A stretch of 64,000 nucleotides of DNA, taken from Rhizobium sp. Root1334 (lineage in GTDB: Bacteria; Pseudomonadota; Alphaproteobacteria; Rhizobiales; Rhizobiaceae). Of the stretch, positions 55,032 through 64,000 are shown in pieces. Position numbers and translations under genes: made by a program. Below the pieces are notes generated by a model. It was not told where the DNA came from, did no database searches, and was given only the letters and a program-made list of their open reading frames with translations. The stretch spans positions 63,006 through 127,005 of the forward strand of contig NZ_LMEY01000009.1 in NCBI RefSeq assembly GCF_001426665.1, read 5' to 3'. Within the stretch, counting starts at the first letter, position 1. Every line of letters starts with the position of its first letter.

Positions 55032-56023
55032 AGCGTCTGACCGTTTGGTCGCGAAACACCGTGCTCTGTCTTTTCCTGCTGTGCTGGATTGATCCGACTG
55101 CGGTGTTCGCTCAGGAGCCAACGATACGGGTGGCCGGCGTCGTTACCGAAGAGCGGTTGAAGCCGTTGCTCCAAGCGCTGGCAGCCCGCATGCCTGGCGC
55201 GAAACTCTCCTATGAACGGCTTTCTTCTGCACAGATTGCCGCAGCTGCAAAACAACCCGCCAATGCGCCTTTCGACATCGCTCTCCTTTCATCGCCGGAT
55301 ATCGCCGTTTCCGTTGCCAATGAAGGTTATGCCGCGTCCGATGAGACGGGTGGGGCTGTTGCCGCCTCGCACTGGCGCAATGAAGTGTTTGGCTTCTGGT
55401 CGGACCCCGCGGTGATGGTCTTGCGTCGGGATGCGTTTGCCGGACGAATGCCCCGGACCCGCATCGAACTGGTGCGGGCCCTGGAGAAGAACAGCAGTCA
55501 GCTGTCCCGGCGGATCGGGATCGTCAATATCGGCATTGACGATGTCAGCTATCTGCTGGCGTCGCAGGATTCGATACGGACGTCACTCTATTGGCGGCTG
55601 ATGCGTGCCTTTGGTGGCGCAAAGGCGCGAATCTACGACACGACGGATGATCTTATGGAGGCGCTCCATGCGGGGGATTTGGATGTCTTGTACAATGTTC
55701 CACTTTCCGCACTGCCTGTGGGCGGAAGTATGCCGGAGGGTATGGTGATCATCGCACCTCAGGATTACGTACTTGCCGTTCCGTGGGTCGTCCTCATCCC
55801 GAAGGGGGCGGCTAAACCACGCGACGCACGGGTTGCCCTTCGCGCGCTGCTTTCGCCCGTGAGCAAGCCGGCACTTTCAGAGGTCGGTTTCAATTATCCC
55901 GAAGGTTTCGCCGGGCTTGAAAATCTCCAGAGCATCGAACTCGGCCCAGAGCTTCTCGTGTTTCGTGACACGATCAAGCGCAGCAAGCTCCTCGACATGT
56001 GGTTCCAGATGGTGGTCGATTGA
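55028..56023 (+). CDS. Periplasmic binding protein co-operonic with the two-component system
   Basis: 331 aa with signal peptide (TVLCLFLLCWIDPTAVFA). Binding-protein type 1 fold like AfuA/ThiB: VTEERLKPLLQALAARMPGA near residue 38, DIALLSSPDIAVSVANEGYA near 85, RNEVFGFWSDPAVMVLRRDA near 120, LAVPWVVLIPKGAA near 245. It overlaps the kinase gene and has no transporter of its own. The likely role is ligand presentation to the kinase sensor domain; that is inference from gene order. Confidence 0.8.
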   Translation: MKRLTVWSRNTVLCLFLLCWIDPTAVFAQEPTIRVAGVVTEERLKPLLQALAARMPGAKLSYERLSSAQIAAAAKQPANAPFDIALLSSPDIAVSVANEGYAASDETGGAVAASHWRNEVFGFWSDPAVMVLRRDAFAGRMPRTRIELVRALEKNSSQLSRRIGIVNIGIDDVSYLLASQDSIRTSLYWRLMRAFGGAKARIYDTTDDLMEALHAGDLDVLYNVPLSALPVGGSMPEGMVIIAPQDYVLAVPWVVLIPKGAAKPRDARVALRALLSPVSKPALSEVGFNYPEGFAGLENLQSIELGPELLVFRDTIKRSKLLDMWFQMVVD

Positions 56024-56432
56024 TCGGCCAGCGTTTTAGAATTCGCGGTTGACGATTGAACTGTGTCATCCGCCGGCATGACCAGCTCGTGCTCCGTTGT
56101 GCCCGTGCCATTGTTTCCCAACTGAAGTCATCGCTCTCGGAAGAGTCGATCCGGCACGAGCCGATTGGCCGGCCGTCGAACAGCCGGATCAGCGATGGGG
56201 ATCGCGATTACGCGGTGACGCTGGTTCGCGAACGTTAGGCGGGAGCACCGCCCTATCGTAAGAGCGGCATGTTACGGAGAAGACGCGCATATCGGCTCCA
56301 GAGCTGTGGGCTGTCCATATGTTGATTTCCGCTGAGAACTGAGCCGGTACTGGAGTGATGAGGACGGCCTCCGCACCCAACACTGTTGTGGCATACTGTG
56401 GCTGTCAAAGGTCACAATCGGGAGAACCGTCC
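56024..56432. other. Gene-free stretch with IS end sequence
   Basis: 409 bases between the binding-protein gene and the IS110 transposase. A 60-codon frame ending GDRDYAVTLVRER at 56238 could be the tail of a lost gene. TTGATTTCCGCTGAGAA near 56322 resembles text I recall at IS21-type element ends, and the last ~90 bases are probably the IS110 left end. No clear inverted repeats were found, as expected for IS110. Confidence 0.35.
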
Positions 56433-57488
56433 ATGAAGGAAGTTATCACAGTCGGCCTGGATATCGCCAAGCACGTTTTTCAGGTTCACGGCGTCGATCA
56501 GGATGGCAATGCTGTGCTGAAGCGCAAGCTTCGTCGAGTAGAGGTTGTCAGCTTTTTTGATCAGCTGTCACCTTGCCTGGTTGGGATTGAGGCGTGTGCC
56601 ACTGCCCACCACTGGGCCCGCGTTCTGATCAATCTTGGCCATGAAGTTCGATTGATGCCGGTTTCTTATGTCAAACCCTATGTAAAACGGCAGAAGAACG
56701 ACGCGACCGATGCGGAGGCGATTTGTGAGGCGGTGACGCGTCCGACAATGCGCTTCGTTCCGGTTAAAAGTGAAGAGCAACAAAGCGTCCTAATACTCCA
56801 TCGTGCCCGAGAACTACTCGTGCGACAGCGAACAATGTTGATCAATGCATTGCGGGCGCATTTTGCGGAGCTCGGCATTGTGATGCGCCAAGGCTCTGCG
56901 GGAGTCGGCATGCTCATCGGTCTCATTGAAGATGAAGAACATGACCTTGTCCCGACCTTCACGCGGCGGGCTCTCTTGCCACTCACAGAACAGCTGCGCG
57001 AATTGTACCGTCAGATCGAACATCTGGACCATGAGATCATCCAGTGGCACCGAACGAGTGAGTTGAGCCGCCGTCTAGAAACTATTCCAGGCGTGGGGCC
57101 GGTCACCGCGAGTGCGCTATCGGCAACGATCGCCGATGCGTCGCTCTTCAAGTCAGGACGGCAGATGGCGGCGTGGCTTGGGCTTGTACCACGACAATGC
57201 TCCAGCGGCGGCAAAGAGAGGTTGGGTCGCATCAGCAAGCAGGGTGATCCCTACGTTCGCAAACTCCTCGTCGTCGGCGCCCACGCCGTTTTGCGGTTCA
57301 GCCGTAAAGATGGAGAGGGCCGTAGGAAATGGGTCGCCGATCTGTTGGCTCGCAAGCCTCACAACGTCGTGGCGGTCGCGTTAGCCAACAAGATGGCCAG
57401 GACCGCCTGGGCAATGATGATGTCCGGAGATCGGTATCGATCAATCCCAGCCCAATGCAGAAGCTTGGGGTCTTACAGGAATTGGTGA
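56433..57488 (+). mobile_element. IS110-family transposase
   Basis: 351 aa DEDD-type recombinase. The N-terminal RuvC-like domain has VGLDIAKHVFQVHGVDQDGN with the first Asp, GIEACATAHHWARVLINLGH with the Glu, and KNDATDAEAICEAVTRPTMR with the Asp pair. The C-terminal transposase_20 domain has ETIPGVGPVTASALSATIAD and FKSGRQMAAWLGLVPRQCSS with the catalytic Ser area. ATG 56433; full family length, so it looks intact and possibly active. Confidence 0.92.
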
Positions 57489-57788
57489 GGTGCAAATGGT
57501 GTGATGCGAACGGTCGAACCGGGATCTGAAAACCCGACGTTGGGTTAATGCGCTCAAAAGCGCGTTGGAGTGTATGGGATCAGGTCTGCGGAATTCATCA
57601 GGGCCAGCGGCATCGAAAGGCCGCAATCAAAGGCCGTATACATGCCTGCACCCGACCAAGTCGCTACCCACACCAAAAGTCCTTGCCAAGCGGAGGTCGT
57701 CCATACATGAACCCCTCGAGCTGGACCAGCGAGGTGCTACATTTAAAGCGTGTCGCATTTAATCGTACTCATATCCTGCGGCTTTAAA
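57489..57788. other. IS110 right flank and non-coding DNA
   Basis: 300 bases. The first ~200 (through GGCCGTATACATGCCTG near 57632) look like the usual non-coding 3' flank of IS110/IS1111-type elements. The last part (TAAAGCGTGTCGCATTTAA near 57745) resembles short intergenic repeats common in rhizobia. Boundaries cannot be set from sequence alone. Confidence 0.35.
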
Positions 57789-57941
57789 CTAGTTTCTGCA
57801 TTCTGTGAGGGAGAAGAGACCGCAGATTTGGTCGAGGGCGTGGGTGATGGCGTCGAAGTTGCTGGCCGCTCGCTTTCGCAGCAGCGTCTTGAGTTTTGAG
57901 AACACCATCTCGATGCGGAAGAAAGAGTCGAGACTCGGTAG
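57789..57941 (-). mobile_element. IS630-family transposase, C-terminal fragment
   Basis: Minus strand reads LDSFFRIEMVFSKLKTLLRK, RAASNFDAITHALDQICGLF, then SLTEC and a stop: the standard end of IS630 transposases (IExxFSKLK with the catalytic Glu). About 50 residues survive; upstream it runs into the stop of the diheme protein gene. Confidence 0.75.
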
Positions 57942-57955
57942 CGACTTCGTTCGAT

Positions 57956-59854
57956 CTATATGCCGCAATCTATGTCCTTGTAGAGTAGATATTCTGCTTC
58001 GCTGAACCGGACGTCCGAATTATCGAAGCAGAAGCGCTTGGGCACGACCCTAAAAAGATACCGCTTCCCGCATGCCGCCGGGACATCGACCGAATACAAT
58101 CGAGCTATGTTGGACGGCGCGGGATCTGTCCACTTTTTATGTCCGGTGAAGGAAACGTCTTGCAGGAGCGTCGCCGATCCTGAGGTGCCGACACCTCCTG
58201 CTGCTGCTGCGGCAAAACCTATCCCCTTCGCTTCATCAATCGTTGGATATTCCTGCTGAGCCGGTGGTCGGCGGACCAGCGGCACGTCCATTGTCTCGAT
58301 TGCCACGTTGAAGCGTACATCGTCGCGGGCCGGCACGTAGCCGTAGCCGTTCAGGTACTTCCAAGAAAGGCTCAGGACCCTTTGCGCGCCGCCCGTGGCG
58401 GCGGGGCGAAAGCGCAAATCGGTCGAAAAGTCCGTCGGCACGAAGGTATCGCCGCCGCCACCCGGGGCCGGGCACTGCGTAAACAGCGGCCTGTACCCGC
58501 ATTCGCTTCCACCGGCGCCCCACGCGCATTGGCTAAGGCGCAACCAGTCCTCGTCATTGAGGCCACGCACACCTTTCCATAGGTTGCCACCATGCTCGGG
58601 TATCATCCACGGGCTGATCCTGCCCGGTCCGGAGGCGGATGCCCATTCGGTTCTATGGTTCTGCACCAGCCTGAGTGCTACCTTTTGCGCGAAGATGGCC
58701 GCGTTCTGCATCATCGTCGCGTTTGGAATGACAGGCGTTTTCCCAGTGGCGTCGGCAGCGAAGCGCCGTCCCGACTCCAGCGTCGTAAGGCTGTGGCAGT
58801 CCGAGCACGGATGGCCGGCAATCATGAAGGACCTGGCGTCGCGCAGCGTGGCCGCATGGAGGGCCGAATAGCCCGAACCGATCACGCGGAACGGCAGGTC
58901 CTGCCTCGCGACGCGGGCTGGAAGAAAGTTGCCCATGCTGAACACGGCGCGCGGATCGTGCCTACCCTGGAAATAGCCGACCCTCGCCTGTTGCATGTGC
59001 GGATCGATGACGGTTGGCTTTTTGTTGTCATGACAGAGTACGCAATCGACCTTGGCACTGCCGTCGTACAGGTCCTTCGCCACGCGCCGCCCGGCGGAGT
59101 CGCCATAGGACGACCCGCCGGGTGCGGGAAAGCGCTCCCTCCAATCGAAGACGGAGCGGTCCTTCCGGCCGTCGAGGAACGCGATTTCGCCCGTGATGTC
59201 GTTAAACCCGATCGCGCTGTACCGGGAAAACCGTGGATCTGTCTCCGTCCAATAGGAATCCGCCTCGATTTCGAGGCTCTCGGACGACTTCCGGCAGAGG
59301 AACAGCCACTGGACATGGTCACGGGCGATCCGGCCGACCCGCGAGTTCATTGCACAGAAAGTCACGTCCCCCGCGAGCGAAGGTTTGTCGCAACGGTCAA
59401 CGGCGGCCGTCCACTTCAGCAGGCGGCCGTCAGTATTGCGGTGTGCAAACTCGAGCGGACTTTCTGCCTTGGAGGGATTTGGTTCCAGCCTTACCGCATT
59501 TCCGTCAACCTCCAGACCGACCAGCCGCGAGTTCGGGCCTGTGCAGACGCCGTCCGGCATGGGGCCGAACACCGATCTGGCCTCGTCGCCGAATTTCGTC
59601 ACCGGATCGGTGCTCGCCGTCGCCGGAGCCCACAACACGTCGCCATTCCACTGAAGAAGAAGGTCGTATGGCGACCCCGCTCGCGTACCGGCGGCCGTGG
59701 CTTTTGGGTCACGGACTGAGAAGGGCCTCACTTCTTCGAGGTGCCCGGCATGCAACTCCCGCGAAGCGCGAATCCCCCAGCCAATCGGCAGAGCAATAAC
59801 GACCGCAATCGCGGCAGCGAGATGGACGAGGCGCGCCACGTTTCTTTCCCTCAT
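57956..59854 (-). CDS. Secreted protein with two c-type heme motifs, function unknown
   Basis: 632 aa from ATG 59854. An N-terminal hydrophobic segment (LVHLAAAIAVVIALPIGWGI) serves as signal or anchor. Two CxxCH heme-attachment motifs are present, CVLCH near residue 271 and CSDCH near residue 350. Many other Cys, Trp and Tyr residues are spread along the chain, including a C-terminal CGKRYLFRVVPKRFCF segment. I recognise no named family; size and motifs resemble periplasmic multiheme cytochromes. The upstream partner encodes a SnoaL-like secreted protein 19 bases away. IS fragments flank the pair. Confidence 0.7.
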   Translation of the reverse strand: MRERNVARLVHLAAAIAVVIALPIGWGIRASRELHAGHLEEVRPFSVRDPKATAAGTRAGSPYDLLLQWNGDVLWAPATASTDPVTKFGDEARSVFGPMPDGVCTGPNSRLVGLEVDGNAVRLEPNPSKAESPLEFAHRNTDGRLLKWTAAVDRCDKPSLAGDVTFCAMNSRVGRIARDHVQWLFLCRKSSESLEIEADSYWTETDPRFSRYSAIGFNDITGEIAFLDGRKDRSVFDWRERFPAPGGSSYGDSAGRRVAKDLYDGSAKVDCVLCHDNKKPTVIDPHMQQARVGYFQGRHDPRAVFSMGNFLPARVARQDLPFRVIGSGYSALHAATLRDARSFMIAGHPCSDCHSLTTLESGRRFAADATGKTPVIPNATMMQNAAIFAQKVALRLVQNHRTEWASASGPGRISPWMIPEHGGNLWKGVRGLNDEDWLRLSQCAWGAGGSECGYRPLFTQCPAPGGGGDTFVPTDFSTDLRFRPAATGGAQRVLSLSWKYLNGYGYVPARDDVRFNVAIETMDVPLVRRPPAQQEYPTIDEAKGIGFAAAAAGGVGTSGSATLLQDVSFTGHKKWTDPAPSNIARLYSVDVPAACGKRYLFRVVPKRFCFDNSDVRFSEAEYLLYKDIDCGI

Positions 59855-59873
59855 ATACTGCTCAAGCGGATGA

Positions 59874-60455
59874 TCAGCGTGCGCTGGCCTGGATGCCGGA
59901 CTGGAAGGGGGCAATCCTGAGGGTCTCGAAATACATCTCAGTGCCGTCCCTTTTGATGATTGCGTATAACCTGGCTGTGTAGTCGAGGTGTACCCCGCCA
60001 ACCCCGATCGTCTGGATGCTCACCTGGACCGTCAAAGCAACCTGGAAGGTGTCGTCTTCCCTCTTCCCAATCAGGATGCTGCTCAGCACCCGGGTAGCGC
60101 TGGAGTTCGTAGCGGCGAGATTCGCGAACAGCGTCTCGAATTGCTTGGCCAACGATCCTGCCGAAATGGCAAGAACGGCATTCGCATTGCCTGGGTCGCA
60201 GTGGAAGTACCGCCCTGTCTTGGTGAACAGTGCGGCCAATCCGATGAAATCGCGGTTGTCCATCGTCCATGCATATTGGGAGAGCAGGTCTATCACGTCA
60301 CGCCGTTCCTCCGGCGTGGGCGCGGTTAATGCCCCGTTGCGGTAATCCCTCCAGGGCGTCTCGTTTGGCCCGGGGCATTCGTTGGCAGCAAATGCAGGCC
60401 AGGCTGCCAGCAACGATAAAAGGGCTACAGCCCGGAAAATCTGATATGCTCTCAC
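59874..60455 (-). CDS. Secreted SnoaL/NTF2-like protein
   Basis: 193 aa from GTG 60455 with a strong GGAGGGGG site. Signal peptide MRAYQIFRAVALLSLLAAWP ends AFA. The mature part matches the SnoaL_4 pattern: EERRDVIDLLSQYAWTMDNR, DFIGLAALFTKTGRYF, and the beta strands QVALTVQVSIQTIGVGGVHL and YTARLYAIIKRDGTEMYFET. SnoaL-like folds act as isomerases, hydratases or binding proteins. Transcribed just ahead of the diheme protein gene, so the two likely act together outside the cytoplasm. Confidence 0.75.
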   Translation of the reverse strand: MRAYQIFRAVALLSLLAAWPAFAANECPGPNETPWRDYRNGALTAPTPEERRDVIDLLSQYAWTMDNRDFIGLAALFTKTGRYFHCDPGNANAVLAISAGSLAKQFETLFANLAATNSSATRVLSSILIGKREDDTFQVALTVQVSIQTIGVGGVHLDYTARLYAIIKRDGTEMYFETLRIAPFQSGIQASAR

Positions 60456-60699
60456 GTCGACCCCCTCCGTGCTACCTGCCGAGGTTCGTTCCGTCTTGTC
60501 CCCTACGTTATTCGATGCCAGGCGCTACCAACGGATCGTACCAAACGTTCTCGCAGCACTACAAGTATACGCGTCCACACCATGCGGACACGCTTAGAAT
60601 AAACTCAAGTTGTTGTATGACATCGGTTAGGATATTAGCTTGAACTAAAGAAATGCGCAAGTTGAGTTGCGGTTCTATTTCAACTGAGTTGATTCGGCG

Positions 60700-63600
60700 A
60701 TGAGCGACATCACCACATGGTTGACCGAGATCGGGCTGCGGCATTTGGCGGAGAAATTCGTTGATGCGCAGATCGACTTCGACACGCTCGCGCTACTTTC
60801 TGATCGGGATCTGCGCGAACTTGGCGTCCCCATGGGGCCTCGCCGCAAACTGCTTGCAGCGATCGCCAGTTCGGTGCGGCAGCGCGGAGGGGATCGCACT
60901 CCAGTCGAACGCAGGCAATTGACAATCCTGATTGGAGACATGGTCGGTTCGACCGAATATGCCTCCAGGCTCGACCCCGAGGATTTCAGCCAGCTGACAC
61001 AGACATTCCTCTCGCGATGCAGTGGGCTTGCACGGTCGCACGGGGGCTTCGTCGCCAATTATGTCGGCGACGCGCTGCAGGTCCTGTTTGGCTTTCCGGC
61101 GGCAGAGGAGAATGATGCAGAGCGTGCGATACACCTAGCGCTCGACATTGTGGCGGCTGTCCCGCAGATAGAGACGCCGGACGGTTCGCACCTTGGCGTG
61201 AGGATCGGCGTTGCAAGCGGTCTTGTCGTCGTCGGTGATATTGAGGGTGCGCCTGCCGGGATTTCGACGGTAGCGTTCGGGCACGTCCCGAACCTCGCGC
61301 ACCGACTTCAGGCAATAGCCGAACCGAACGGCATCTACGTCGACGAGAACACGTACCAAACAGCGTCGGGCGCCTTCGAATACGCCGATGTCGGCGAGAA
61401 GACCTTGAAAGGCTTTAGTGCTCCCATCCACATCCGGCGCGCTCTCAAGCCGATTGCGAGGCAATACCGCTTTGCGGGGGAACTTCGGTCGACGCCGTTG
61501 GTCGGGAGGAAGAGCGAGCTGCAGGCAGTCGAGGCCCTGTGGGACGCCGTGCGGGCTGACTGTCATGGGCGCGTCGCGTTGGTGAGCGGCGAGCCGGGGA
61601 TCGGTAAATCGCGTCTGCTCCACGAGGTTGGAAGACGCTATTTCGGATCGAAGGCACTCGTTGCACAGTGCGCCCCCGGCTTCACCAACAGCGCACTCTT
61701 CCCGTTCCTGAGTCTGCTTAAGCAGGAGGCTGGCATTACGGAGGACGCGCCGGTGCCGTCGGAACGGCTGCGGGCCGCTCTATCGGCCAGCACTGTCCCC
61801 TTATCTGTTTCGTATCCGATTTTCACACGGCTTCTGGCGGTTGAACCGGAATACGAACCGTCCAGGCTTGCCTCGCCCGAACAGGAGGCCGCGATCAGCC
61901 AAGTGTTTTCTGACTGGCTTCGGCAATTGGCGCGGGCTGGCCCTTTGATGTTTTTCGTAGAGGACGAACAATGGATCGATCCGTCCTCGGGCAAGCTCCT
62001 TCAGACGCTCGCTTACGGGATCGCGCAGTTTCCGGTGCTCCTCCTGGTGACCTCGCGCGAGAGCCACACGAAAGCTGAGTTCGACAAAGCCGTTACGGTG
62101 CATCTTGCTCTCGAACGGTTTTCCCGCGAGGAGGCTGGCGAGTTCGTCCAGAATGTTGTCGAAGGGGGCCATCTGTCTTCCGGCGTTGTCTCAACGCTTC
62201 TCAGCAAAGCTGAAGGTGTTCCCCTTTACCTCGAGGAACTCGCCCGGTCGGCTCTCATGCTGGCTTCCCATTCGTCCGGCCCATCCGGGGCAGAGACGGA
62301 TGGCGAACTAGCCGTCCCCATTTCACTCCAGTCGGCGCTCATGTCCCGGCTGGACAAGCTCGGCGCGGTCAAGACGGTCGCGCAGACTGCAGCCGTGATT
62401 GGCCGGGAATTCGATCTGAGGACGCTCGCTCATGTCGTCGGCCTCTCGAGCGAGTTGCTGCGGCCGCAGATTGAACGCCTTGTCGCCGTCGGGCTCATCG
62501 CGCCACAACCTTTCGGCAGTTGGCCCCGCTACTCCTTCTCCCACAGTTTGTTGCAGGAGGCTGCCCAGGCGGCGCTGCTTCGAGGCCGACGGCGGGAGCT
62601 TCATGCCCTCGTTGCCAAGGCGATCGAGGTTGTTGAACCGAGGACGGTCGCGGAGCATCCCGAGATCCTTGCCCAGCATTACCACGAGGCAACGCAGTTC
62701 GAGCGCGCCGCCGACTACTGGCTGAGAGCAGGCAGGAAGCTTGGGGCAACGTGGGCAAAGGTCGAGGCTGCGAACATGTTCTCGAAAGGGGTCGAATGTA
62801 TGCGCAGAATGCCGCCATCGACTGGGCGCGACAGTAAGGAGCTGACCCTCGAACTCGAAAGGGGCGACGTCCTCTACGCGGCATACGGATACATGACCGG
62901 GGACGGCAGCGACGCGTACCGGAACGTCATGCGGCTTAGCGAGGCCACCGGAGATCCGGAGGCGGCGATCCGGGCCCTGGACGGCCTGTTCGGAACCTCG
63001 TTCAATTCCGCCCGGTTCTCCGACGCGGAATGGGCTAGCAACCAGCTCAAGGAAATTGGCCGCACGGATGGCAACACCAGGGCCCTTGTGCTCGGACTGC
63101 AGTTCGGTGGGATGTGCGCTTTTGCGCGTGGCAGGTTTCCTGAAGCAAGAGAGGCGTTGCTGGAGGCCCTCGATCACCGTGAGCATTCCCATGAAATCGG
63201 CAGTGACTTTCCCAGCATGTCGATGCTCTATCTCTCGTGGACGCTGCAAATACTTGGAGAGGTCGATGCGGCCATGGAACTGTTCAGCGCGGCGGAAATG
63301 GAGGCCCGCGGACAAGCGGATTATCGCCTCGCTGCGTATCTGGGCAACGGTTGCATACTGATGTCTCTTCGTCAGGATGCCGCGACGCTCGAGAGGCTTG
63401 TGGACGAACTCGTACCGCTCGCGACACGCAACGGATTTCAGCTTTGGCTCAACTTCGCATCGTTTTTTTCCGGGTGGGCCAAGGCCGTATTTCGCCAAGA
63501 CGCCTCCGGCCTCGCGCAGATGCAGCACATCTGCGACAACATGGGTGATCAAGAGGTCGACAAGACATGCTATCTGGGCGTGCTGACTGATAGCTATCTG

Positions 63601-63849
63601 CGAATGGGGCGGATTGAGGAGGCGACAGCGGCCATCGGCCAAGGGCTTAGTCTCGCAGAGCGTACCGGTGAGCACTACTACATGCCCGAGTTGCTTCGTT
63701 TAAGAGGAGAACTGCTACGCCAGACGGGCCTCGCCACTCAAGCCAGGGGATCGTTTCAGGAGGCGATCTCTTTCGCACGCGATCAGGGAGCCAAGTCGTG
63801 GGAGGAAAGAGCAAAACGGTCACTTGATTTGCTTTCGTCTGATCCCTAG
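60700..63849 (+). CDS. SAM-domain class III nucleotidyl cyclase with AAA ATPase and TPR domains
   Basis: 1049 aa. Residues 1-62 are a SAM domain (ITTWLTEIGLRHLAEKFVDA). The class III cyclase domain spans about 70-235: metal Asp in TILIGDMVGSTEY, second Asp in VANYVGDALQVLFG, transition-state Asn/Arg in GHVPNLAHRLQAIAEP. The usual substrate-specifying Lys is Asn here. An AAA/NACHT-like ATPase follows (LVSGEPGIGKSRLLHEVG near 292; Walker B MFFVEDEQWIDPSS near 423), then TPR-rich helices to the end. Such proteins are large soluble signalling ATPases; whether it makes cAMP is uncertain. Confidence 0.85.
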   Translation: MSDITTWLTEIGLRHLAEKFVDAQIDFDTLALLSDRDLRELGVPMGPRRKLLAAIASSVRQRGGDRTPVERRQLTILIGDMVGSTEYASRLDPEDFSQLTQTFLSRCSGLARSHGGFVANYVGDALQVLFGFPAAEENDAERAIHLALDIVAAVPQIETPDGSHLGVRIGVASGLVVVGDIEGAPAGISTVAFGHVPNLAHRLQAIAEPNGIYVDENTYQTASGAFEYADVGEKTLKGFSAPIHIRRALKPIARQYRFAGELRSTPLVGRKSELQAVEALWDAVRADCHGRVALVSGEPGIGKSRLLHEVGRRYFGSKALVAQCAPGFTNSALFPFLSLLKQEAGITEDAPVPSERLRAALSASTVPLSVSYPIFTRLLAVEPEYEPSRLASPEQEAAISQVFSDWLRQLARAGPLMFFVEDEQWIDPSSGKLLQTLAYGIAQFPVLLLVTSRESHTKAEFDKAVTVHLALERFSREEAGEFVQNVVEGGHLSSGVVSTLLSKAEGVPLYLEELARSALMLASHSSGPSGAETDGELAVPISLQSALMSRLDKLGAVKTVAQTAAVIGREFDLRTLAHVVGLSSELLRPQIERLVAVGLIAPQPFGSWPRYSFSHSLLQEAAQAALLRGRRRELHALVAKAIEVVEPRTVAEHPEILAQHYHEATQFERAADYWLRAGRKLGATWAKVEAANMFSKGVECMRRMPPSTGRDSKELTLELERGDVLYAAYGYMTGDGSDAYRNVMRLSEATGDPEAAIRALDGLFGTSFNSARFSDAEWASNQLKEIGRTDGNTRALVLGLQFGGMCAFARGRFPEAREALLEALDHREHSHEIGSDFPSMSMLYLSWTLQILGEVDAAMELFSAAEMEARGQADYRLAAYLGNGCILMSLRQDAATLERLVDELVPLATRNGFQLWLNFASFFSGWAKAVFRQDASGLAQMQHICDNMGDQEVDKTCYLGVLTDSYLRMGRIEEATAAIGQGLSLAERTGEHYYMPELLRLRGELLRQTGLATQARGSFQEAISFARDQGAKSWEERAKRSLDLLSSDP

Positions 63850-64000
63850 CAAAGATAGGGGATGTCAGATCGGGGTGCAGCCTGCCTTTGTCGCGGGCGG
63901 CCGGTCACCCGCGGCGGTTTGGTCCGGCGATTTTCTTTCCCGCGCCGCCCGCCGTTCCTTTCTAGCGGCTGACGCCCCGCGCACAGAGACCGCAGTTGAA
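63850..64000. other. Non-coding end of window
   Basis: 151 bases after the cyclase stop. I see no terminator, promoter or gene start; the sequence is GC-rich and continues past the window. Confidence 0.3.

Overview
The window looks like chromosome or large-replicon DNA of an alphaproteobacterium of the Rhizobium/Agrobacterium group. The basis is high GC, the glyoxylate-carboligase cluster, the leucine-degradation (liu) operon with its rhizobial gene types, a cobalamin riboswitch in front of nrdHIEF, a rhizobial palindromic intergenic repeat, and many ABC/ROK/TetR/LysR genes. Assignment to a species is not possible from what I can see. No tRNA, rRNA or CRISPR array was recognised.

Layout. (1) 1-4.6 kb: glyoxylate to glycerate assimilation (gcl cut by the window edge, hyi, glxR, then a glycerate 2-kinase after a terminator). 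(2) 4.7-6.4 kb: a DUF4174 gene with an apparent frameshift and a BaiN/HI0933-type flavoprotein. (3) 6.8-13.6 kb: the leucine/isovalerate operon (isovaleryl-CoA dehydrogenase, methylcrotonyl-CoA carboxylase beta and alpha, a RidA protein between them, HMG-CoA lyase, methylglutaconyl-CoA hydratase), followed by an Xre/RES toxin-antitoxin pair with a perfect operator, a fatty-acid desaturase and a lone PhnD-like binding protein. (4) 16.8-25.3 kb: a ROK regulator, an M20 metallopeptidase/deacylase, two tandem paralogous sugar-type binding proteins, a permease, a YhfX-like PLP enzyme, a single-cassette ATPase and a TetR regulator: an uncharacterised uptake and catabolic system. (5) 25.5-31.3 kb: a Bcr/CflA exporter, then a cobalamin riboswitch and nrdHIEF (class Ib ribonucleotide reductase). 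(6) 31.5-36.5 kb: a small conserved-looking ORF, a membrane TPR protein and a large secreted SH3 / glycine-rich protein; two of these genes share an upstream 16-nt motif.

(7) 36.6-47.7 kb is a patchwork of acquired and broken DNA: a decayed SDR gene, an IS66 tail with a coupled small ORF, an IS256-family transposase interrupted by a truncated group II intron, and an IS3 OrfA fused in frame to an isochorismatase-family tail. After these come a DsbA/SMR/SMR/deaminase operon with a divergent LysR gene, two TetR regulators with nearby enzymes, and a StrA-like aminoglycoside phosphotransferase whose C-terminus is replaced. (8) 47.7-56.0 kb: an iron/phosphonate-type ABC importer (PhnD-like protein, double permease, ATPase, AfuA-like binding protein) divergent from a response regulator, histidine kinase and third periplasmic protein; the shared control region carries 11-bp-spaced direct repeats resembling a Pho box. 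(9) 56.4-64 kb: an IS110 transposase, an IS630 fragment, a two-gene unit encoding a secreted diheme-motif protein and a SnoaL-like secreted protein, and a 1049-residue SAM/cyclase/AAA/TPR protein.

The clearest candidates for something new are the ROK/M20/YhfX transport cluster, the two-component-controlled ABC system with three binding proteins, and the secreted diheme/SnoaL pair. All functional statements come from reading translated sequence and remembered family features; no database search was run.
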